From positions 1 through 16,987 of the forward strand of contig JACDDJ010000017.1 in assembly GCA_013817065.1 (NCBI GenBank): 16,987 nt of DNA, read 5' to 3'. The notes beneath the pieces were generated by a model. The model was not told the origin of the DNA, ran no database searches, and worked only from the letters and a program-made list of their open reading frames with translations. A program made the position numbers and the translations under genes. The stretch's first letter is position 1; every line of letters begins with the position of its first letter. Source of the stretch: Acidobacteriota bacterium (GTDB lineage Bacteria; Acidobacteriota; Vicinamibacteria; Vicinamibacterales; 2-12-FULL-66-21). This document shows positions 9,501 through 15,134 of the stretch, piece by piece.

Positions 9501-10033
9501 TGGTACTGCATCTCGAGGAAGAAGTTGTTCGGCCCGAGGATGTCGCGATACGCCGCCGCCGCCAAGAGCGCCTTCTTCTGCTGTTCGCGACGGATCCCCG
9601 TCGCGACTTCGCCCTTGAGGCAGCTGCTCAGGCCGATCAGGCCCTTCGAATGCTGCGCCAGCAGTTCCTTGTCGATGCGCGGCTTGTAGTAGAACCCCTC
9701 GGTATACCCCGAGGAGACCAGCTTGATCAGGTTGTGGAAACCCTCTTTCGTCTCCGCCAGCAGGACCAGGTGATTCGCTGTTTCCCCAGGCGTTCCGCTC
9801 CTGGTCCGCCGATCCCCTGGCGCCACGTAGACCTCGCAGCCGAGGATCGGATTGATCCCCCGCTTCCGCGCCTGGTCGTGAAACACGATCGACGAGAACA
9901 TGTTCCCATGCTCGGTGATCGCGGCCGCCGGCATCTTCAGCTCGACACACTTATCGAGCAGCTCCTCGATGCGGCAGGCACCGTCGAGCAGCGAGAACTC
10001 CGAATGGAGGTGAAGATGGACGAAGTCGCTCAT
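6554..10033 (-). CDS. dnaE: DNA polymerase III alpha subunit (replicative polymerase)
   Basis: Catalytic subunit of the replicative DNA polymerase. With the ATG at 10033 it has 1159 residues, matching E. coli DnaE (1160). From the N-terminus: PHP domain with HLHLHSEFSLLDG (6-18), TEHGN (40-44), CEVYVAPGD (66-74) and NDVHYL (205-210); C-family polymerase core with GPGRGSAAGS (367-376) and PDIDIDF (408-414, Asp 409, 411 and 413); helix-hairpin-helix region around PPDVNSSDLQF; clamp-binding motif QHQLF (925-929, bases 7247-7261); C-terminal OB fold including VWTAGIVSGLR and DDVAGNLEVVVFPE. An ATG 48 nt further upstream is in frame (10081), but its 16 extra residues are translated from an intergenic repeat, so I reject it. 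No Shine-Dalgarno is visible before either start. The gene lies 144 nt downstream of guaA. Confidence 0.96.
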   Translation of the reverse strand: MSDFVHLHLHSEFSLLDGACRIEELLDKCVELKMPAAAITEHGNMFSSIVFHDQARKRGINPILGCEVYVAPGDRRTRSGTPGETANHLVLLAETKEGFHNLIKLVSSGYTEGFYYKPRIDKELLAQHSKGLIGLSSCLKGEVATGIRREQQKKALLAAAAYRDILGPNNFFLEMQYQGIDEQKTVNVGLQPIAKELNLQLVATNDVHYLQNSDHKPHDILLCIGTGKTVNDTERLKYHGDQFYLKTAAEMAQVFGDFPEAMANTVRIAERCNVDLSGTVNHLPNFDVPDGFTLDDYFEHVVRQGFEMRLPRLKELALKGILKHTIDEYERRLTYEIEMIKQMKYPGYFLITWDFIRHAREKGIPVGPGRGSAAGSFVAYCLRITDVDPIEYDLIFERFLNPERVSLPDIDIDFCERRRGEVIEYVTEKYGRANVAQIITFGTMKARAVVRDVARVMDIPYADADRVAKAVPPALDMTLAKALEESPALKDMQQKDERIRELLTVAQRLEGMTRHASVHAAGVVIAPRPLTEFVPLYKSQKDEIVTQWAMKEVERVGLLKMDFLGLSTLTLIRDALDEIKRTGDIDLDIDRIPLDDSKTFQLFSDGQTYGVFQFESSGMRELLRKARPERLDDLIALNALYRPGPLKSGMVDDYISRKQGKTEVKYDLPQLAPILSDTYGVIAYQEQVMRIAVVLAGFTLGQSDMLRKAMGKKDPKVMAKQREAFTNGARAKGINEKKATKIFDLMEYFAGYGFNKSHSTTYAWVAYQTGYLKANFPWHFMAALLTIESANTDKLAMYLGECRELGVPILPPDVNSSDLQFTVTKEGVRFGLCAVKNVGDGAVQSILNVRRELGRIDSLYTLCEHADLRLVNKRVLESLAKAGALDSLAPDDTATARRARARLFAAADKVLEHGNRHQRDLEKGQHQLFGGPADDGTPSVVPLADATPWAEAFQLAGEKEALGFYMSGHPLERFAADLKTFGARRIAELTESLPDVWTAGIVSGLRPLKTKKGDRMAVFMLDDVAGNLEVVVFPETFGKHGSVIEADAMVLVRGKFEKDDESARIVATELLPIATLQERTTKEVAIHLSVPPHGRPTFEALAELLSRHRGDRRVFLELDVPGKEKRLRVRSEVAVRVKPSERMVSEVEQLCGSGSVELR

Positions 10034-10050
10034 AGGGGGCTTCGCTTTGT

Positions 10051-10145
10051 CAATTCCCAACTCCCAATTCCCAACTCCCAAACAAACCCCCGCCGGTCAA
10101 CTCCGTGAGCTCCTTTGGGAGTTGGGAGTTGGGACTTGGCAGTTG
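10051..10145. repeat. Inverted pair of heptamer arrays (TTGGGAR units) forming a large hairpin
   Basis: Between guaA and dnaE are two arrays of a 7-bp unit in opposite orientation. The left arm (10051-10082) contains four evenly spaced CCC tracts at 10056, 10063, 10070 and 10077. The right arm (10114-10145) reads TTGGGAG, TTGGGAG, TTGGGAC, TTGGCAG, TTGCGAG, decaying with distance. The two 32-nt arms are complementary at 28 positions around a 31-nt spacer, so a leftward transcript would fold into a long stem 18 nt before the dnaE ATG. The minus strand of the left arm has four GGG tracts separated by 4-nt loops, a canonical G-quadruplex pattern. No U-run follows. It could be an attenuator, a guaA 3'-end protector, or a REP-like mobile repeat. 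Confidence 0.85.
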
Positions 10146-10177
10146 CGAGCGTGTCGGAAGTGTCGTGAGCGTGAGTG

Positions 10178-11713
10178 TCATTCCCACTCAATCGTCGAAG
10201 GTGGCTTCGAGCTGATGTCGTAGACCACGCGGTTGATGCCCTTGACCTCGTTGACGATACGCGAGGAGATGGTGGCGAGAAGTTCGTGCGGCAGACGCGC
10301 CCAGTCCGCGGTCATGCCGTCCTTGCTTTCGACGGCGCGGATCGCGATGGTGGGTTCGTAGGTACGCGCGTCGCCCATGACCCCGACGCTCTGGATCGGC
10401 AGCAGGACCGCGAACGACTGCCACACTCGCCGATACCAGCCGGCCCGCTTCACTTCTTCCGACACGATATGGTCGGCGCGGCGCAGAAGCGAGAGACGCG
10501 AGCCTGTCACCTCGCCCAGGATCCGGACCGCCAGGCCCGGCCCGGGGAACGGCTGGCGCCAGACGAACTCCTCGTCCAGCCCAAGCTCCTCGCCGACCTT
10601 GCGCACTTCGTCTTTGAACAGGAGCCGGAGCGGCTCGACCAGCTTGAACCGCATGCGTTCGGGCAGCCCGCCGACATTGTGGTGGCTCTTGATCGGCGCT
10701 GACGGTCCGACGACCGAGACGCTCTCGATGACGTCCGGATAGAGCGTGCCTTGAGCGAGAAAATCAAACGAGCCGAGCTTCGCTGCTTCCGTTTCGAAGA
10801 CGTCGATGAACGCCGCCCCGATCGTCTTCCGCTTGGTTTCCGGATCGGTGACGCCGGCAAGGCGCGTCAGGAAGAGGTCGGCCGCGTCAACGAAGACCAG
10901 CGGCAGCTCCAGGCGCTCGAACCGCTTGCGGATCTGTTCCGCTTCGTCCTGCCGCATCACGCCGTTGTCGACGAAGATGCACGTGAGGCGGTCGTCAATG
11001 GCGCGATGGATCAGCACCGCCGCGACACTCGAGTCGACGCCGCCGCTCAAGCCGCACACCACTCGTCCATCGCCGACCTGCTCGCGGATCCGCGCCGTCG
11101 CCTCATCGACAAACGACTTCATCGTCCAGTCGCCGGTGCAGCCGCAGACGTCGTAGGCGAAATTGCGCAGGATCTCGAGGCCGTAGTCGGTGTGCGCCAC
11201 CTCGGGATGGAACAGCAATGCGTAGAGACCGCGCTCGGCCGACGCCATCGCGGCGACAGGCGCATTGGCGCTCGTCGCGGTAACGGCGAAACCGGCCGGT
11301 GCGGCCTGGACGAAGTCGCCGTGGCTCGCCCAGACGCGCAGCTCGCGCGGCACCGAGGCAAAGAGCGGCGCTTCGGGATCGATGGTGATCGTTGCCAGGC
11401 CGAACTCACGATGCGGCGCGGGTGCGACGCGTCCACCGAGCGCGTGCGTCATCAGCTGCATGCCGTAGCAAATACCGAGCACCGGCACACCCGACTCGTA
11501 GATCGCCAGGTCGCAGTGCGGGGCGCCGGTGTCGGACACGCTCTTCGGTCCGCCCGAGAGGATGATGCCGACGGGACTCCGCTCGCGGATCTTTGCCAGC
11601 GGTGTATCAAACGGCAGGATCTCCGCGTAGACCGAGAGTTCGCGCAGCCGGCGCGCAATCAACTGGGTGAATTGCGAGCCGAAGTCGAGGACGACAATAG
11701 TCTGATGATTCAC
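10178..11713 (-). CDS. guaA: GMP synthase (glutamine-hydrolysing)
   Basis: Converts XMP to GMP using ATP and glutamine, the last step of guanine nucleotide synthesis. The 511 residues (E. coli 525) contain a class I glutamine amidotransferase domain (1-190) with nucleophile C82 in GICYGMQLM and partners H169 and E171 in LFHPEVAHTDYG, then the ATP-pyrophosphatase P-loop SGGVDSS (223-229), and a C-terminal dimerisation and XMP-binding domain ending with the family-typical PPSTIEWE. The start codon is GTG at 11713 (GTG AAT CAT); no clear Shine-Dalgarno precedes it. A perfect TATAAT lies about 50 nt upstream on the same strand. It is the first gene of the leftward block. Confidence 0.97.
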   Translation of the reverse strand: MNHQTIVVLDFGSQFTQLIARRLRELSVYAEILPFDTPLAKIRERSPVGIILSGGPKSVSDTGAPHCDLAIYESGVPVLGICYGMQLMTHALGGRVAPAPHREFGLATITIDPEAPLFASVPRELRVWASHGDFVQAAPAGFAVTATSANAPVAAMASAERGLYALLFHPEVAHTDYGLEILRNFAYDVCGCTGDWTMKSFVDEATARIREQVGDGRVVCGLSGGVDSSVAAVLIHRAIDDRLTCIFVDNGVMRQDEAEQIRKRFERLELPLVFVDAADLFLTRLAGVTDPETKRKTIGAAFIDVFETEAAKLGSFDFLAQGTLYPDVIESVSVVGPSAPIKSHHNVGGLPERMRFKLVEPLRLLFKDEVRKVGEELGLDEEFVWRQPFPGPGLAVRILGEVTGSRLSLLRRADHIVSEEVKRAGWYRRVWQSFAVLLPIQSVGVMGDARTYEPTIAIRAVESKDGMTADWARLPHELLATISSRIVNEVKGINRVVYDISSKPPSTIEWE

Positions 11714-11756
11714 TGTGAGAGCTGGCAGCGGGAAAGCGATCGGGCTGATCGGATGA

Positions 11757-11770
11757 CGCTATTATAAGCG
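11757..11770 (-). promoter_or_regulatory. Candidate -10 region in the guaA / PQQ-protein divergent gap
   Basis: The 58-bp gap between the divergent starts has one AT-rich core. On the minus strand it reads TATAAT (11766-11761), a perfect -10 consensus, which would start guaA mRNA near 11754 with a leader of about 40 nt. I see no convincing -35 hexamer at the normal spacing. The core is framed by CGCT (11757-11760) and AGCG (11767-11770), a short inverted repeat. On the plus strand the same bases give TATTAT (11760-11765) or TATAAG (11763-11768), which could serve the rightward gene. Confidence 0.45.
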
Positions 11771-11771
11771 G

Positions 11772-12962
11772 GTGGACTCGGCCCGCACCACCACATCTTG
11801 TAGGTTTGTTGCCCGAACAGTCGGCTTCGTGTTGAGCGTTGTGTTGCTCGCAGACGCGGACGTGAGCGCGCGCCAGGCGGTGACCCCGCAGAGCGGTGCC
11901 GAGGGCATCCTGGGCGTCCCGGAAGTCCTGCCAGGAACGGCGCTGCCCCCTCCCGAAGCACCACCCGACATCCTCTGGACCGTCCCGATCGCGGCCGCGC
12001 CGGTAACCAGTCCGATCATGGCCGGTGAGCACGTCCTCATCTCGCATTTGCCCGGCGTCATCGCCGCCCACCGCGTCTCCAGCGGCGAGCGAATCTGGCA
12101 GAAGGGTCTCGTGCCCGACCAGCGGCTCGTCGCCGACGCCACCATGCTGTTTGTCGCCTCCGGGGAAGCGATCCACGCGCTCCGGCTGACCGATGGCGCA
12201 GTGGCATGGCGCGCACCAGCCGGCACGCTCACCGCGCCGCTCCTCGTGCAGGGTGGATGGGTGATCGCTGCCACCGCCACCAGGTTGATGGCGCTGCGCG
12301 CTGCCGACGGCACCGCGGTCTGGACAATCGACGTCCCCACCCAACGCCAGGGCGCGGCGATCTCAGGCGAGATGCTCTTCGTGCCGTCGGACGACGGATA
12401 TATCCGCGCGCGGGACCTGAAAAGCGGGAACGCGATCTGGCAGCATCGTCTCGGCGGACAGCCTGGTGAGCCCCTGGTGGTCGGTGAGAGCCTGGTCGTG
12501 AGTGGGACGGACAAGGCTCTCTACAAGCTGAGTGCCGCGACTGGCGAAGAGAACTGGCGCTACCGCGTCGGTGCCAGCATCCGCGGCCCGGCGGCGAGTG
12601 ACGGCGAACGCGTCTTCGTCACCGCGCTCGACAACATGATTCGTGCGCTCGATCTGGGCAACGGCAGCCTGAAGTGGCAGATCGGGCTACCGTTCCGGCC
12701 GCTGACCGGGCCCGTCGTGGCCGGTGGCACGGTCTTCATCACGAGCCCGGGGACCGACATCAAGATGCTGCGGACCCTCAACGGCACCCAGGCCGGCACC
12801 GTTGCCTTCCCCGCCAAGCTCGCGATCACGCCCGGGATGCAGGCGTCCGAGTACGGAGTCGCCATCGTGGCGATTACCGGCGGGCTCGAGGAGAGCTGGC
12901 ACCTCCTGATCACCCGCCCCGTCCGCGCGCTGCCCGCTACGGCGCCACCGCCGAAGAAGTAG
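11772..12962 (+). CDS. Secreted PQQ-type beta-propeller protein (BamB-like)
   Basis: Predicted exported beta-propeller of 396 residues. It has an N-terminal signal peptide (about 1-34: basic residues, hydrophobic stretch VGFVLSVVLL, probable cleavage after VSA at 34), a Pro-rich linker (50-66), and at least six PQQ-like blades with the pattern ALxxxxGxxxW near 96-111, 133-148, 171-186, 210-225, 249-264 and 289-304. E. coli BamB has about the same length and fold and scaffolds the outer-membrane Bam complex, but BamB is a lipoprotein and no lipobox cysteine is seen here (the only early Cys, C10, precedes the hydrophobic stretch). Start: GTG at 11772; a second in-frame GTG at 11829 lies inside the hydrophobic stretch, so the first is preferred. 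No quinoprotein dehydrogenase active site is evident. BamB homologue or a generic propeller scaffold are both possible. Confidence 0.85.
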   Translation: MDSARTTTSCRFVARTVGFVLSVVLLADADVSARQAVTPQSGAEGILGVPEVLPGTALPPPEAPPDILWTVPIAAAPVTSPIMAGEHVLISHLPGVIAAHRVSSGERIWQKGLVPDQRLVADATMLFVASGEAIHALRLTDGAVAWRAPAGTLTAPLLVQGGWVIAATATRLMALRAADGTAVWTIDVPTQRQGAAISGEMLFVPSDDGYIRARDLKSGNAIWQHRLGGQPGEPLVVGESLVVSGTDKALYKLSAATGEENWRYRVGASIRGPAASDGERVFVTALDNMIRALDLGNGSLKWQIGLPFRPLTGPVVAGGTVFITSPGTDIKMLRTLNGTQAGTVAFPAKLAITPGMQASEYGVAIVAITGGLEESWHLLITRPVRALPATAPPPKK

Positions 12963-14181
12963 CGGCCAGTTCCTCGCGGACCGTTGCGGCGAGCCGCGCG
13001 ACACCGTCCCGGATCTTCTCGTGCGACGGTGCCGAGAACGACAAGCGAATGATGTTCTGCCCGGCGCCGTTCACGAAGAACGCTTCACCGGCGACGTAGA
13101 TCACGCCGTTGGCCGCGGCTCGCGCGATCATCGCTTCACCATCGATCTGCGGCGGTAGCGTCGCCCACAGGAAGAAGCCGCCGCGCGGCGCCGGCCAGCT
13201 CATTTCCCCGCCGAACTCGCGCGCCAGGGCCTCGGTCATCACGTCGCGCTTGGCCTGGTAGTGGTGGCGCAGGATCGGCAGCTGTCGCGCCAGGATCCCC
13301 CGGTGGCAGCACTCGTACACGACGCGCTGATCGAGCGCACCCGTGCACAGGTCGGCCGCCTGCTTCGCCAGCTCGAATTTCGCAGCCAGCGGCGGCGGCG
13401 CATCGATCCACGCGACGCGGAACCCCGGCGCCAGCGTCTTCGAGAAGCTGCTCAAATACACCACACGCCCACTCTCATCGTCGGCTCGGATCGGTCGGAC
13501 GTCGGCTTCAGACGTCGAGTCCTCGAAGTAGAGCTCGCGGTAGGGATCGTCCTCGACGAGCATGACGTTCCGTCGGTCTGCCCACTCGAGCAGCCGGGTG
13601 CGCTTCTCGCGTCCAATCAGCAATCCTGTCGGGTTCTGGAAGTTCGGAACCACGTAAAGCATGCGGACGCGGCGGCCTTCAGCCTGCACTCGCAGGAGCG
13701 TCTCGTCGAGGGCGTCGAGATCGACACCGTCGGCGTCCTGCCTGACCCCAACCATCCGCGCCTGGACGTTCCTGAAGGCGGTAATCGCCCCCGTGTAGGT
13801 CGGCAGCTCGACGAGGACGACATCGCCCGGGTCGAGCATGACCCGCGCGACCAGGTCGAGGCCCTGCTGCGAACCAGTCGTAATGAGCAGGCGATCGTTG
13901 GACGTCTTGGCGCCGCGCGCCTGCATGATGCCTTCGATCGCCTGCAACAACGGCTTGTAGCCGCGAGTCGGGCCGTACTGCAGCGTGCTGGCATCGGTGC
14001 CCAGAAGCAGGTCGCGCGTGATGGCCGTGAACTCCTGCCACGGAAACGTCTCGGCCGCCGGGTAGCCGGGCGCAAACGAAATGATGTCGCGGGACTGCGC
14101 GAGAACGGTGCCCATCCGTCGGATGGCAGATTCCTGCATCTCGCCGGCGGCACTGGAAAGAAAGTCGTTGTAGTTGATCAT
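12937..14181 (-). CDS. PLP-dependent aminotransferase, class I/II fold (2-aminoadipate / MocR-type family)
   Basis: Cytoplasmic fold-type I transaminase of 414 residues from the ATG at 14181 (MINYNDFLSSAAGEMQESAI). Visible: FAPGYPAAETFP (36-47), YGPTRGY (69-75), TTGSQQGLDL (101-110) for phosphate binding, VPNFQNPTG (178-186) with the cofactor-contacting Asn, EDDPYRELYFED (210-221) with Asp and Tyr contacts, the Schiff-base lysine K248 in SSFSKTLAPGFR, and the carboxylate-binding Arg in IIRLSFS near the end. The pattern resembles LysN/2-aminoadipate aminotransferases and the catalytic half of MocR regulators; no GntR DNA-binding domain is present. The substrate cannot be read from sequence. 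The start overlaps the stop of the upstream membrane gene by 4 nt, so coupled translation is likely. A 45-residue N-terminal extension is open but would lie inside that gene and looks spurious. The 3' end overlaps the convergent propeller gene by 26 bp. Confidence 0.93.
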   Translation of the reverse strand: MINYNDFLSSAAGEMQESAIRRMGTVLAQSRDIISFAPGYPAAETFPWQEFTAITRDLLLGTDASTLQYGPTRGYKPLLQAIEGIMQARGAKTSNDRLLITTGSQQGLDLVARVMLDPGDVVLVELPTYTGAITAFRNVQARMVGVRQDADGVDLDALDETLLRVQAEGRRVRMLYVVPNFQNPTGLLIGREKRTRLLEWADRRNVMLVEDDPYRELYFEDSTSEADVRPIRADDESGRVVYLSSFSKTLAPGFRVAWIDAPPPLAAKFELAKQAADLCTGALDQRVVYECCHRGILARQLPILRHHYQAKRDVMTEALAREFGGEMSWPAPRGGFFLWATLPPQIDGEAMIARAAANGVIYVAGEAFFVNGAGQNIIRLSFSAPSHEKIRDGVARLAATVREELAATSSAVAP

Positions 14182-14912
14182 GCGGAGATGTGATGTTGAG
14201 CGACCGACAACTTGCGGACGCCCTCGCTGCCGCGCGCATACAGCCGGTATTGCGCGAGATACCCACCAAGAGCGGTCAACGCGAGATATTGGAAGACAAA
14301 GCCCCTCATCAGCCACGCTGCCACCTGCAGCGGGACGACGGCGAGGCCGACCAGTGGTACGAACGCAATCAGCCCCAATCCGGCGGTCGCCAGAATCGAC
14401 GCAACCGTCGCGAGGACGACGAGCAGCAGCACGATGCCGAAGATCGCGGCGATCTCACGCAACGAGCCGCGCATGAAGTTCAACACCTCACCGGCGGCCG
14501 TCCGAACGCTGACGTCTTCCACCGCGACGATCATCTGCGTCAGTAGATAGATGAGATTGATCAACGTGATCCAGACCACGAGGATGCTCGACGCGAGCGC
14601 GGCCAGCACCGTCCAGCCCAGGATCACCGGTGTGTTCTCCGCCAGGGCGTAGCCGCCGATGATGAACAGAAGGTAGACCGCCGCCGTCACGAGATAGGCG
14701 ATCAGGAGGCAGCCGCCGAGCCGCAGGTAACGGCGCCAGAGCCGCTTGCATCCGTCGAGGAACGGATCGATGTGGACGTGTCCGGCGCGGCGCACCGCCT
14801 CCAGGCGCAGCGGCGGACGTTCGATCGGGCCGGCGCTCGCTTCGGCGGTCGCGAGCAACGCCATCGTGCCGCCCTTGACGATGAAGGTCAGCGCGGAACC
14901 GCCGAGCAGCAC
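14178..14912 (-). CDS. Multi-pass membrane protein, function unknown (probably the 3' part of a frame-disrupted gene)
   Basis: I do not recognise a named family. From the GTG at 14912 the frame encodes 244 residues with membrane segments near 66-90, 96-124, 153-175, 178-200 and 205-222. Before them lies a cytoplasmic-looking stretch (28-62: GPIERPPLRLEAVRRAGH and HIDPFLDGCKRLWRRYLR). The start is doubtful: the same frame remains open and protein-like upstream of 14912 (DPVFAALRANPVAFAAYATA) without an ATG, GTG or TTG, while a better-supported ATG with Shine-Dalgarno lies at 15088 in another frame. The TGA stop overlaps the aminotransferase ATG (ATGA), suggesting a two-gene operon. It may be a transporter-like or scaffold membrane protein; no catalytic or transport motif is visible. 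Confidence 0.75.
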   Translation of the reverse strand: MLLGGSALTFIVKGGTMALLATAEASAGPIERPPLRLEAVRRAGHVHIDPFLDGCKRLWRRYLRLGGCLLIAYLVTAAVYLLFIIGGYALAENTPVILGWTVLAALASSILVVWITLINLIYLLTQMIVAVEDVSVRTAAGEVLNFMRGSLREIAAIFGIVLLLVVLATVASILATAGLGLIAFVPLVGLAVVPLQVAAWLMRGFVFQYLALTALGGYLAQYRLYARGSEGVRKLSVAQHHISA

Positions 14913-14944
14913 CAGAAGAAATGCCGTCGCGTAAGCGGCAAAGG

Positions 14945-15088
14945 CTACGGGGTTGGCCCGCAGGGCGGCAAAGACAGGATCTTGAGCGTCGCCTCCGCAA
15001 TGAACTGCACCACAACCAGCGGCCAGTTGGCCGCGGCAATCAGCGCCCCGCGCTTCAACGCGGCTTTGAGTGGCAGGTGATGTGGCAT
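14945..15088 (-). pseudogene. Likely frame-shifted 5' fragment of the membrane protein gene
   Basis: The ATG at 15088 opens 47 residues that begin MPHHLPLKAALKRGALIAAA and continue NWPLVVVQFIAEATLKIL, a plausible basic N-terminus plus first membrane helix. The last residues (PPCGPTP, then TAG at 14945) look out of character. The sensible reading resumes in the -1 frame near 14985 (DPVFAALRANPVAF) and continues into the 244-residue frame ending at 14178. The combined gene would be about 300 residues. Either a small indel or deletion in the genome or an assembly error broke the frame; a short independent peptide is less likely. Confidence 0.5.
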
Positions 15089-15097
15089 CCGTGCGGA

Positions 15098-15101
15098 CCT
15101 C
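15098..15101 (-). promoter_or_regulatory. Shine-Dalgarno GAGG supporting the ATG at 15088
   Basis: On the minus strand GAGG (15101-15098) is separated by 9 nt from the ATG at 15088. It is one of the few well-placed ribosome-binding sites in the window. It supports 15088, not 14912, as the original start of the membrane protein gene. Confidence 0.5.
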
Positions 15102-15134
15102 AAGTTTACCCTTTGCGGTATCCTCCTGCCCAAG

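Noticed and set aside
7439..10108. 889-codon open frame on the plus strand opposite dnaE
   Set aside because: It is the antisense shadow of a GC-rich conserved gene; its translation is low-complexity Arg/Leu/Asp-rich with no domain, while the minus strand is unmistakable DnaE.
10083..10177. Classical intrinsic terminator after guaA
   Set aside because: The large stem is present but no U-run follows it in the leftward transcript, so I list it as a repeat/hairpin rather than a terminator.
14182..14316. 45-residue N-terminal extension of the aminotransferase
   Set aside because: It lies entirely within the upstream membrane gene in another frame and reads as Arg/Trp-rich noise; the ATG at 14181 with the ATGA overlap is far more likely.
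14488..15039. 183-codon minus-strand frame overlapping the membrane gene
   Set aside because: Its product is Arg/Ser/Pro-rich without membrane or enzyme signatures; it is the third frame of the real membrane gene.
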